A stretch of 39,300 nucleotides of DNA. Source: Terriglobales bacterium (GTDB lineage Bacteria; Acidobacteriota; Terriglobia; Terriglobales; Acidobacteriaceae). The notes under the pieces were generated by a model. The model was not told the origin of the DNA, made no database searches, and saw only the letters and a program-made list of their open reading frames with translations. Both the position numbers and the translations under genes were made by a program. Positions 1 through 9,519 of the stretch are shown here, in pieces. The stretch covers positions 1 through 39,300 of the forward strand of contig JAICXB010000035.1 of the NCBI GenBank assembly GCA_025980765.1. The letters are read 5' to 3'. Position 1 is the first letter of the stretch. The number at the start of each line of letters is the position of its first letter.

Positions 1-2828
<2,828 letters not shown>

Positions 2829-2878
2829 GTCTCTCTTCGATGTTCCGTTTTCATTCCGCCAGCCGCTGAACTATCTCT

Positions 2879-3646
2879 TCAGCGATGGCAGGTTTCGCAG
2901 CTTTGAATTTCATTCGGAGTGCGCACGTGATACTGCGCAACCAGATACTTGCCCATGGCCATTTGCGAATCGAACTTGATGGGATTCCGGAATGGCTTGC
3001 CGGTCGTCTGATAGTAAGGTCCATTCAGCGAGCAATTGCCGGTGCCCTTTTCGCAATACACCGGGTTGCCGGAGTTCGGGCCCTTCCATCCGATGTTGAA
3101 GATCGGGTCGCCAACCGGGCGGATGTTCTTGGCCGGATTGCGATGGCAATCCAGACACCACTCCATCTGCAGGCTGGCATGTTCATACATCAGCGGCATC
3201 TCGTCCACAGGACCGTGGCAAGAGGCGCAGCCAATGCCTTTGTTGATGTGAATTTCGTGGTTGAAATACACGTAGTCGGGCAGATCGTGGATCTTCGTCC
3301 ACCAGATGGAATTGCCGTTGCGCCAACTGGCGCGCACCGGTTCGAGAATGTCGGCGTTCGTCCATATCTCGGAGTGGCAATTCATGCAGGTCTTGGTTGG
3401 AGGGATTCCGGCGAAGCTGGAATTCTCGACCGAGGTATGGCAATAGCGGCAATCGAGACCGAGTCCAGCGACGTGGTGCTGATGGCTGAACGGCACCGGT
3501 TGCTCCAGTCGCTCGCCCTGCTTCGTCACATACGGAGAACGCTGCAATTCGTTGAGCGTGAGCGCCAGGCTGGTCACCACAAGGCCGAGGATGACAATGC
3601 TCATCCTCGCCAATCCATTCGCACCCCGATTAAAAACTTGTGGCAT
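2879..3646 (-). CDS. actA: Alternative complex III pentaheme cytochrome c subunit ActA
   Basis: A 255-residue protein with one N-terminal membrane anchor (about residues 13-31) and five CxxCH haem c motifs: CRYCH 66-70, CMNCH 87-91, CASCH 140-144, CLDCH 164-168 and CETCH 250-254. The number and spacing match the pentaheme ActA subunit, which accepts electrons from the ActB iron-sulfur chain and passes them towards the monohaem cytochrome or the terminal oxidase. Several further histidines (SHQHH, FNHEIH) could be distal haem ligands. It is the first gene of the act operon. The upstream 455 bp gap is shared with the divergent acs gene and would hold the promoter. Confidence 0.93.
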   Translation of the reverse strand: MPQVFNRGANGLARMSIVILGLVVTSLALTLNELQRSPYVTKQGERLEQPVPFSHQHHVAGLGLDCRYCHTSVENSSFAGIPPTKTCMNCHSEIWTNADILEPVRASWRNGNSIWWTKIHDLPDYVYFNHEIHINKGIGCASCHGPVDEMPLMYEHASLQMEWCLDCHRNPAKNIRPVGDPIFNIGWKGPNSGNPVYCEKGTGNCSLNGPYYQTTGKPFRNPIKFDSQMAMGKYLVAQYHVRTPNEIQSCETCHR

Positions 3647-4101
3647 TGAATGCGTCCTGATTCTTGTGAAGGCACTTGAGGTCGCGAGACTGCGCCGACC
3701 TGTTGTAGGAACCGCCGTTGAAGTTTAGAAAACGAATGCGAGACTTACGAATTAAAACGGACGATTATAGCAGGGACAAATTTCTTGCAAAGTACTTGGC
3801 AAATTTTTTTTGTTTGCAAAGGGAGAACTGCTACTCAGCTTGGCTTCGAGTAGAATCGGAAACCGCATAAAAGCTGCGAAGCCTCGAAGCCGCGCAGCTG
3901 CGAAGCTAAAATCAACCGGAACCGCAAAACCAACACCTCGCACGGATGAAACGGATCGCACGGATCACTTTTTGATTTTGGTTTGTTCTCATCTACATCC
4001 GTTCGATCCGTAAAATCCGTGTCATCCGTGTTAAGTTTTTGCTTTTGATTTTGCCGCGCGGCTTCGAGGCTGCGTGGCTGCGAAGCTAAAGGGGAAACCA
4101 A
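3647..4101. repeat. Divergent actA/acs intergenic region with a nested inverted repeat (3871-4090)
   Basis: No gene. The region is shared by two divergent operons. The part next to actA (3647-3800) shows no obvious consensus promoter. From 3871 to 4090 lies a nested palindrome: outer arms at about 3871-3912 and 4047-4090 built from the word CGAAGCC/GGCTTCG, inner arms at 3941-3967 and 3997-4030 built from repeated CACGGAT / ATCCGTG. On the minus strand the inner part can be translated as NTDDTDFTDRTD, which I consider a chance product of the repeat rather than a protein. The outer word recurs at 8408-8487 and the inner word on both sides of rpsR (35338-35380, 35827-35858). Confidence 0.8.
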
Positions 4102-5262
4102 ATGCCCGAGACCCAGGCCGCTCAGTCACAACAAGACATCGATTCCATTCTCAAAGAAGGCCGCAAATTTCCCTGTCCCGCGGAGTTCAGCCGGGGCTCG
4201 CACGTCAAGAGCCTGGCGGAATACCAGAAGATTTACGACCAGGCCGCCGCCGATCCTGAAAAGTTTTGGGCGGGAATCGCGCGCGAACTGCATTGGTTCC
4301 AGCCATGGAGCAAGGTTCTGGAGTGGGACCTGCCCTGGGCAAAATGGTTCATTGGCGGGAAGATCAATCTTTCTTACAACTGCCTCGATCGTCATGCACA
4401 GGGACCGCGCAAGAACAAGGCAGCGCTGATCTGGGAAGGCGAGCCCGGCGAGGTGCGCACGCTTACCTATCAGCAACTTCTGCGAGAAGTATCGAAATGC
4501 GCCAATGCGCTGAAATCTTTAGGCATCAAAACCGGCGACCGAGTTGCCGTTTATATGGGAATGACTCCCGAGCTGGCGATTGCTCTGCTCGCCTGCGCTC
4601 GGATTGGCGCGGTGCATTCGGTGATCTTTGGCGGATTTTCCGCGCACGCTCTCGTCGATCGCATTCAGGACGCGCAATGCAATGCCGTGATTACTCAAGA
4701 CGGGGGTTATCGTCGCGGCACTGAAATCAAGCTGAAGAATACGGTGGATGAAGCGCTCACTTCCTGCCCCTCAGTCAAGCACGTGCTTGTTTACAAACGC
4801 ACCGGCTCAGAGATCAAGATGAAAGATGGTCGCGATCATTGGTGGCACGAGTTGGTGGGCAAGGCTTCCGACGATTGTCCGGCCGAGCCTTTCGATGCCG
4901 AGCATCCGCTCTTCATCCTCTACACCTCGGGCACGACGGGGAAGCCCAAGGGAATCGTGCACACCACCGGCGGCTACTCGGTGGGCACTTACTACACTAC
5001 GAAGATGGTCTTCGATCTGCGTGAAGAAGACACATATTGGTGTACGGCCGACATCGGCTGGGTGACCGGGCACTCCTACATCGTCTATGGCCCGCTGCAG
5101 AATGGCGCCACTTCGCTGATGTATGAAGGCGCTCCCAACTGGCCGGAGTCCGATCGCTTCTGGGAGATCGTCGACCGGCACAAGGTCAACATCTTCTACA
5201 CCGCGCCGACGGCTATTCGCGCATTCATCAAGTGGGGAGACCAATATCCCACTCGCCACTAG
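4102..5262 (+). CDS. acs: Acetyl-CoA synthetase, N-terminal part, cut by an in-frame TAG
   Basis: Encodes 386 residues of AMP-forming acetyl-CoA synthetase (acetate + ATP + CoA to acetyl-CoA). Visible are the N-terminal Acs domain, the phosphate-binding motif [11 protein letters not shown] at 274-284 and [14 protein letters not shown] at 313-326. The frame stops at TAG (5260-5262) after [10 protein letters not shown], in the middle of the adenylation core. The next codon is ATG and the homology continues in the same frame to 6072, so 386 + 1 + 269 codons make a normal Acs of about 656 residues. TAG also ends acs itself and other genes here (sdhB-type frdB, frdC, rplI, pth), so it is a normal stop in this genome. 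Possible readings: a nonsense mutation, a sequencing error, readthrough, or stop-restart into the second half. No strong Shine-Dalgarno is seen before 4102. Confidence 0.9.
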   Translation: MPETQAAQSQQDIDSILKEGRKFPCPAEFSRGSHVKSLAEYQKIYDQAAADPEKFWAGIARELHWFQPWSKVLEWDLPWAKWFIGGKINLSYNCLDRHAQGPRKNKAALIWEGEPGEVRTLTYQQLLREVSKCANALKSLGIKTGDRVAVYMGMTPELAIALLACARIGAVHSVIFGGFSAHALVDRIQDAQCNAVITQDGGYRRGTEIKLKNTVDEALTSCPSVKHVLVYKRTGSEIKMKDGRDHWWHELVGKASDDCPAEPFDAEHPLFILYTSGTTGKPKGIVHTTGGYSVGTYYTTKMVFDLREEDTYWCTADIGWVTGHSYIVYGPLQNGATSLMYEGAPNWPESDRFWEIVDRHKVNIFYTAPTAIRAFIKWGDQYPTRH

Positions 5263-6072
5263 ATGGACAGCCTGCGTTTGCTGGGCAGCGTCGGCGAGCC
5301 GATCAATCCGGAAGCCTGGATGTGGTATCGCGAGGTCATCGGCAAGAACCGCTGTCCCATCGTCGATACGTGGTGGCAGACCGAAACGGGAATGATTATG
5401 ATTTCGCCGCTGCCCGGCGCCGTGCCCACCAAACCGGGATCGGCGACGCTGCCGCTGCCCGGCGTCTTTCCCGATGTGGTCACACGCTCGGGACAGTCGG
5501 TCCCCAAAGGTTCCGGAGGTTTGCTGGTTCTGCGCAAGCCCTGGCCGGCGATGGCGCGCACCATCTACAACGATCCCGACCGCTTTGTGAAGCAATATTG
5601 GTCTGACATTCCCGGCATGTACTTCACCGGTGATGGCGCGCGCAAAGATGAAGACGGCTACTACTGGATGATGGGGCGCGTCGACGACGTGATCAACGTC
5701 GCCGGACATCGCCTCGGAACTATGGAGATTGAATCCGCGCTGGTGGCGCATCCCAAAGTCGCAGAAGCCGCGGTAGTTGGGCGTCCCGACGAGCTGAAGG
5801 GACAGGCCATCGCCGCATTCGTTACGCTGGAATCCGGCAACAAACCTTCTGCCGCATTGAAAGAAGAGCTGCGCCAGTGGGTGACAAAAGAGATCGGCGC
5901 GCTGGCGCGGCCCGACGATCTGCGTTTCACCGACGCTCTACCGAAAACCCGCAGCGGCAAAATCATGCGTCGCCTTCTGCGGGAACTGGCCGGCACCGGC
6001 GACGTGAAGGGCGACATCACCACCTTGGAAGATTTTTCCGTGATCTCAAAGTTGAAGGAAGAAGAGGAATAG
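5263..6072 (+). CDS. acs: Acetyl-CoA synthetase, C-terminal part (continues acs in the same frame)
   Basis: A 269-residue continuation beginning at the ATG directly after the TAG. It starts [19 protein letters not shown], which is interior Acs sequence, and holds WWQTETG (37-43), the hinge region [16 protein letters not shown] (138-153) and the C-terminal [11 protein letters not shown] (228-237) with the conserved lysine of the adenylation half-reaction, the residue acetylated in other Acs enzymes. Alone it lacks the ATP-binding loop and cannot be a working synthetase. If restart on TAGATG occurs, two fragments would have to assemble. Otherwise it is dead or needs amber readthrough. It ends EEEE-TAG and is followed at once by the hairpin at 6077-6132. 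Confidence 0.9.
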   Translation: MDSLRLLGSVGEPINPEAWMWYREVIGKNRCPIVDTWWQTETGMIMISPLPGAVPTKPGSATLPLPGVFPDVVTRSGQSVPKGSGGLLVLRKPWPAMARTIYNDPDRFVKQYWSDIPGMYFTGDGARKDEDGYYWMMGRVDDVINVAGHRLGTMEIESALVAHPKVAEAAVVGRPDELKGQAIAAFVTLESGNKPSAALKEELRQWVTKEIGALARPDDLRFTDALPKTRSGKIMRRLLRELAGTGDVKGDITTLEDFSVISKLKEEEE

Positions 6073-6076
6073 CAAT

Positions 6077-6132
6077 GGACGAGGTGGGCCAAATGGACTT
6101 TTTCCATAATGTCCATCAAGTCCACCTCGTCC
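6077..6132. repeat. Inverted repeat of the GTGGAC/GTCCAC word family, after acs
   Basis: Left arm 6077-6098 and right arm 6111-6132 pair at about 18 of 22 positions (GGACGAGGTGG ... CCACCTCGTCC). It lies 5 bp after the acs stop and is followed by CCCTTTT, so it can act as a terminator or mRNA 3' protector. The same word makes the 33-nt-arm hairpin at 34731-34799. Confidence 0.75.
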
Positions 6133-6160
6133 ACCCTTTTAGGATTACAATCTTCTCTAA

Positions 6161-6391
6161 ATGAATCTGGGCCAGTTGAACAATGAACTCCTGATCCTGC
6201 AGGAAAGGCGTCGAGCTCTCGAGATACTGATTCGCCACGAAATCATCGCGCCGAAGGTAAGTTTCTACGAGAATGAATTGCGCCACGTGGACTCCGATAT
6301 CCGAGAGCGCCAGCAGTCCCTACTGCGCAGCCAGCAAACCAAAGCCAAGGTGCTGCCTTTCCCGCCGAAGAACCCTGCGCGTAGCGCTTAA
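6161..6391 (+). CDS. Small coiled-coil hypothetical protein
   Basis: A 76-residue protein, not recognised. It is rich in Leu, Glu, Arg and Gln with heptad-like spacing (LNNELLILQERRRALE, then DSDIRERQQSLLRSQQ), so probably a helical hairpin or short coiled coil, with a basic, proline-rich tail. It has no cysteine, signal peptide or membrane segment. Start chosen at the ATG 6161; AGGA at 6142-6145 is too far upstream to be a good ribosome site. Its 3' end overlaps the convergent sigma gene by 4 bp: both stops share the TTAA at 6388-6391. Regular codon use and intact frame favour a real gene, but function is unknown. Confidence 0.6.
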   Translation: MNLGQLNNELLILQERRRALEILIRHEIIAPKVSFYENELRHVDSDIRERQQSLLRSQQTKAKVLPFPPKNPARSA

Positions 6392-7101
6392 AGCTGCCGG
6401 AAGTTTTCTGAGCTGTCGGCTTCAGTCAGTTGCGCGATGCGGTACAGCACCTCTCTGACCATGCGGTCGCAGCGAGCTCCCATAAAGGCGAATGCTTGCG
6501 ACCTGTTCTTACCGGCTTCTGCCATCAGTTCGCGGCGCAACAAAGCATGTCCGCGGTGCAGCCGCGTCTTCACATTCTCCTCGCTGATGCTCAACGCGGC
6601 GGCGGTGTCGGCCGTGCTCATCTCTTCGATGTCGCGCATCACCAGCACTGCGCGATAGTTTTCCGGCAGCGCCAGAATGGCTTTTTCGAGCAATTCGCTC
6701 ACCTCACTTCTTGATGCATGCTGTTCCGGGTCGGGTCCATGCGCGGGGAGATTCATTGCAACGTTCCCTTCATCGCCCTCGGCGAACTGCTCCAGCCGCG
6801 AGTTGCGGCGCCTTCGCGCCAGCGCCTCATGCACCGCGATACGAATGAGCCAGGTGGAAAATTGCGAGCGGCCCTCAAACTGGGAGAGGTGTCGATAGGC
6901 GCGGACATACGCTTCCTGCATCACATCCTCAGCTTCGGTCTCGTCTCGCAGGATGGCGAGCACCACGCGATACAAACGCTGGTTGTAGCGGCGCATGATG
7001 ATCTCGTACAAACCAGCTTCGCCGGCGAGCACGCGTTTTATCACCTGCTCATCCGTCCATTCCTCTATTCGGGCCTTTTCCAGGATCGCTGTGGCTTCCA
7101 T
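6388..7101 (-). CDS. ECF-type RNA polymerase sigma factor (sigma-70 family)
   Basis: About 237 residues from the ATG at 7101. A GTG at 7131 would add ten residues but has no better ribosome site. Region 2 is clear (YNQRLYRVVLAILRDETEAE followed by DVMQEAYVRAYRHL and STWLIRIAVHEA), as is region 4 (LPENYRAVLVMRDIEEMST then AAALSISEENVKTRLHRGH). The product directs RNA polymerase to a dedicated promoter set, normally under an anti-sigma factor; none is adjacent. After region 4 there is an extra tail of about 45 residues containing FAFMGARCDRMVREVLYRI, a single-cysteine motif that may sense or bind a partner. It converges with the small gene at 6161. Confidence 0.9.
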   Translation of the reverse strand: MEATAILEKARIEEWTDEQVIKRVLAGEAGLYEIIMRRYNQRLYRVVLAILRDETEAEDVMQEAYVRAYRHLSQFEGRSQFSTWLIRIAVHEALARRRRNSRLEQFAEGDEGNVAMNLPAHGPDPEQHASRSEVSELLEKAILALPENYRAVLVMRDIEEMSTADTAAALSISEENVKTRLHRGHALLRRELMAEAGKNRSQAFAFMGARCDRMVREVLYRIAQLTEADSSENFRQL

Positions 7102-7212
7102 AGCTCTGACGTATAGAGTGCGTGAGGACACCTGAGGTTACAAGAGAGGGCGAATCAAGCCTTCGATTTCCCCTCCGCTCGGAAGAGCCGGGAAAGTTCT
7201 CCGCCTGCCGCC

Positions 7213-7448
7213 TGTGGAAATCTTCAGCTTTCCTGTTCGTTTCCTGATAATTTGCTGAATTTTCGCGAGATTCGGAGCGATGTCTCTCATTCCAGAAGAC
7301 TTAACGCTAATTTTGGCGCCTTTCCTGTTCCTATCCTGTTCCTTTCCTCAGCAAACCGCGGAAATTGCGCTTTTTGGGCAGAATTTGAAGATCCGGGAAA
7401 ACCAACCGCAAATTCCCTGTATTTTTTCCCTGTTCTCAGGAAAGCACC
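7213..7448. repeat. Intergenic repeat of the TTCCTG family, copy 1
   Basis: The gap between the lipid kinase stop (7451) and the sigma factor start contains repeated TTCCTGTTC and TTTCCTG words and an inner block around TTTTTGGGCAGAATTTG (7369-7385). The same order of blocks (TGTGGAAA, GACTTA, repeated TTCCCTG, GGGCAGAAT, paired TTCCCTG) recurs at 17691-17906 on the same strand. An open frame here (7252-7482) follows the repeat and is not believed to be a gene. The promoter of the sigma gene must lie between 7102 and about 7212. Confidence 0.65.
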
Positions 7449-7450
7449 GG

Positions 7451-8401
7451 TCAGGAACCAGACGGCGGCATTAGCAAACTGAATGCCGCGGGCAGGATGG
7501 AGATGCGGACGGGAAGCGTCCACAGGCATTCTCCATCGGCTTCGGAGTAAATGCGGCGATCTTCGCGACCGGGCAGAGGTCGGCAAAGAATTTCTTTCGC
7601 ATCCAGCAATGCGGTTCCCGGAATGCTAATTTCCAGGCCAAACAATGCCGCCATCAAATAGGCCGGATAGGAGAGGCGCAGCCCTCCACGAAAAACTACC
7701 GCGCGAAGATGGTCGCGGGTGAGCTTCGCGCCGCGCGCGAATCGCTTTAGCGGCCCTCCGAAATTCGCGATGCGCACCGCCATCACCTGCGCGCTGCCCA
7801 GAGTGGTGCGCTGTCCTTCGACATCGGTGATCTCCAGCTCAAACGGCGCGTGCCGATAGGTGAGGTATTCCCAAAATGCATTCGCCACATATGCGCTCAC
7901 CCCCCAACGATCTTTGGCTTTGGCGGAAAGCGAGTACACCAGCAGTGCATCGGGCCCGACTCCGCTCATTACGGTGAAATACCGGCGCAGCTTTGGTTGG
8001 TCGCTGCGGCAACTCTCGATCACTCCGGCAGCAATGGTGGTGGGAACATATTCGAGTTGGCGACGCATGGCCTGGGCTGGATCGCGCGGAATTTTCAGAT
8101 CGTTTGCCAGCGCGTTTGCGGTGCCGAGCGGAACTACTCCCAGTGCGGCTTTGGTGTGGCCAATCATTCCTTGCAGCACGTCATGAATTGTGCCATCGCC
8201 GCCGCAGGCAATCACGGTGTCAATGCCGGCATCGACCGCGTCCTGCGCCTGGATGCCCGCCAGCGCCGGACCGCGACTCTCCGCGATTTCTACCTTCACA
8301 TTCGCGCGACGCAGTTCTGCGGCAGCAGCTTCAACTTGCCGCAAGCGATGGTGGCGACGGAAACCCGCAGCCGGGTTGTAAATGAGTAGCGCTCGTTGCA
8401 T
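7451..8401 (-). CDS. Diacylglycerol kinase-like lipid kinase (YegS/BmrU-type)
   Basis: 316 residues from the ATG at 8401 (MQRALLIYNPAAG). An upstream in-frame start at 8449 lies in a repeat and is rejected. The N-terminal DAGK catalytic domain shows the nucleotide loop NPAAG at 9-13, CGGDGTIHDV at 66-75 with the GGDGT signature, and LGTANALANDL, as in other bacterial lipid kinases. The C-terminal beta-sandwich follows. Likely activity: ATP-dependent phosphorylation of diacylglycerol or a related lipid at the inner face of the membrane. Substrate cannot be set from sequence. Nothing around it forms an obvious operon; the next upstream gene is divergent. Confidence 0.87.
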   Translation of the reverse strand: MQRALLIYNPAAGFRRHHRLRQVEAAAAELRRANVKVEIAESRGPALAGIQAQDAVDAGIDTVIACGGDGTIHDVLQGMIGHTKAALGVVPLGTANALANDLKIPRDPAQAMRRQLEYVPTTIAAGVIESCRSDQPKLRRYFTVMSGVGPDALLVYSLSAKAKDRWGVSAYVANAFWEYLTYRHAPFELEITDVEGQRTTLGSAQVMAVRIANFGGPLKRFARGAKLTRDHLRAVVFRGGLRLSYPAYLMAALFGLEISIPGTALLDAKEILCRPLPGREDRRIYSEADGECLWTLPVRISILPAAFSLLMPPSGS

Positions 8402-8407
8402 AAACAG

Positions 8408-8487
8408 CTTCGAAGCCGCGAAGCCCCGCAGCTTCGAAGCGTGCCGCAAAACCAGGCTCGCGGCTCCGTGGCTGCGCGGCTGCGAAG
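8408..8487. repeat. Inverted repeat of the CGAAGCC word family
   Basis: Left arm 8408-8440 and right arm 8456-8487 are imperfect reverse complements built from CGAAGCCGCG and CGCGGCTGCG words, with a loop of about 15 bp. The element sits between the divergent lipid kinase and the small gene at 8537, so the promoters of both must lie in or beside it. The same word forms the outer arms at 3871-4090. Confidence 0.75.
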
Positions 8488-8536
8488 CCGTTGTACTGAT
8501 ATTATCGACTTTCGAAATTATTTCGAGGAGAGGTTC

Positions 8537-8755
8537 ATGGAAGCAATTCCCGCCAACTTCGGCTCACGACGCAACGAAGATATCGCTCTGGACATGATGA
8601 AATTTATTGCCTCGACCACCGGCTACGGGCGCGGCTCGGCTTCCACTCCAGGATTTTCAGGGAGCTCTTCTTCAAAGCCCGAGGATTTTGCGGCGCAGTT
8701 GATCGAACTCTACGGCCGCTGCTTGAATGCAGTGCAAGGAGCCGTCAAGCGCTAG
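8537..8755 (+). CDS. Small hypothetical protein
   Basis: 72 residues beginning MEAIPANFGSRRNEDIALDM. The start is supported by GAGGAG at 8525-8530, seven bases before the ATG; an in-frame upstream opening at 8396 runs through the repeat and is rejected. The protein has an N-terminal helical part (DIALDMMKFIASTTGYG), a Gly/Ser-rich linker and a C-terminal helix (FAAQLIELYGRCLNAVQGAV). No known domain is recognised. It is monocistronic, ending ahead of hairpins at 8789-8807 and 8839-8868. Confidence 0.7.
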   Translation: MEAIPANFGSRRNEDIALDMMKFIASTTGYGRGSASTPGFSGSSSSKPEDFAAQLIELYGRCLNAVQGAVKR

Positions 8756-8788
8756 CTTGCAGGGAAAGACTGACCCTGAACAGGTAGA

Positions 8789-8807
8789 GCCGGGCTCTCA
8801 GCCCGGC
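8789..8807. repeat. Short hairpin GCCGGGCT / AGCCCGGC
   Basis: A perfect 8-bp stem with a 3-nt loop, 34 bp after the stop of the small gene. It has no T-run. It resembles the other intergenic words and may support transcript ending for the plus strand. Confidence 0.6.
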
Positions 8808-8838
8808 ATTCACATCCAGCAAGGATGCAACGCAAATA

Positions 8839-8868
8839 AAATCAGCGCGCCTCAGGGCGCGCTGATTT
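8839..8868 (-). terminator. Intrinsic terminator-like hairpin for the histone-like gene
   Basis: A perfect 13-bp stem (8839-8851 with 8856-8868) around a 4-nt loop TCAG. Read on the minus strand it is followed by TATTT, so it best serves the gene ending at 8938. It also lies in the convergent gap after the gene ending at 8755 and may work in both directions. Confidence 0.7.
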
Positions 8869-8937
8869 GCTCACGAGAAACAAAGCCAGCTATACACGAT
8901 TGAACCCGTGCTGTACCGGTCCGTTTCGGGAACGATG

Positions 8938-9402
8938 CTATCGCTTCCGGCCTTTGCTCGATTTCTTCTTAGCACCACCACGCGAGGATGATTTCTTCGC
9001 GCGTCCGCCGGAACTGCGCCGGGAAGACGATTTTTTCTTGGCGCCGCCGCGGGCCGAACTCTTTTTCTTGCTCGAAGATTTCTTCTTCGCGGCGCCGCCG
9101 GCCCGGCGGGTGCCGCTGCTTTTCTTTTTCGCAGAGCTTTTCTTCTTTGATGAAGAACTCTTCTTCCGTCCGCCGCCGGAACGCGAACCGCCGCCCTCAC
9201 CGCCGCCGGCTTCGGCCGCAGCTTCGCCGCCCATTCCGCGCGAGACTACTGCTCCGCCGCCTCCGGCTTCGCCGGCAAGTTCTTCCTCTTCCTCTTCTTC
9301 ATCGTAGCTGTTATCCATGGACTCTTCGTCCAGGCCCGAATCTCCGTAATCGTCCATCTCATCTTCGCTGCGCCCATAGAGTGTCTGATCGTCGAAGCTC
9401 AT
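8938..9402 (-). CDS. Histone H1-like Lys/Ser-rich protein with acidic N-terminus
   Basis: 154 residues from the ATG at 9402, which follows a strong AGGAGG seven bases upstream (a longer opening from 9438 is rejected). Residues 1-50 are acidic and hold a run of glutamates; a Gly/Ala-rich linker of about 35 residues follows; the C-terminal half is made of repeated KKKSS, KKSS and SSRRSSGG blocks, strongly basic and like the tail of histone H1 and bacterial Hc1/AlgP-type proteins. Role inferred: nucleic-acid binding and nucleoid compaction, with the acidic segment perhaps tempering binding. The low complexity makes family assignment weak. It is a single gene, ended by the hairpin at 8839-8868. 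Confidence 0.75.
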   Translation of the reverse strand: MSFDDQTLYGRSEDEMDDYGDSGLDEESMDNSYDEEEEEEELAGEAGGGGAVVSRGMGGEAAAEAGGGEGGGSRSGGGRKKSSSSKKKSSAKKKSSGTRRAGGAAKKKSSSKKKSSARGGAKKKSSSRRSSGGRAKKSSSRGGAKKKSSKGRKR

Positions 9403-9519
9403 TTTTCCTCCTGAAAGTTGAGCCCATCTTACGCGCACATCCGCCGTGGCGGACGCCGCAGAAAATAGCGTAGGCGCGGATTATAGCAACAGCGTTGCTT
9501 TGAGTGTCAAATGGTGCGG

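Noticed and set aside
2885..3649. 254-codon plus-strand frame
   Set aside because: Antisense to actA, which has five CxxCH motifs.
3835..4101. 88-codon minus-strand frame with NTDDTDFTDRTD
   Set aside because: Direct translation of the CACGGAT word array, seen as an artefact of repeats.
5260..5262. Reassigned TAG (sense codon or pyrrolysine) genome-wide
   Set aside because: Several intact genes here end in TAG at the normal family length (frdB, frdC, acs itself, rplI), and no pyl genes are visible. Local mutation, error or readthrough remain.
4807..5751. 314-codon minus-strand open frame across the acs break
   Set aside because: Antisense to both acs halves; no ribosome site or family likeness. 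It does not explain the TAG.
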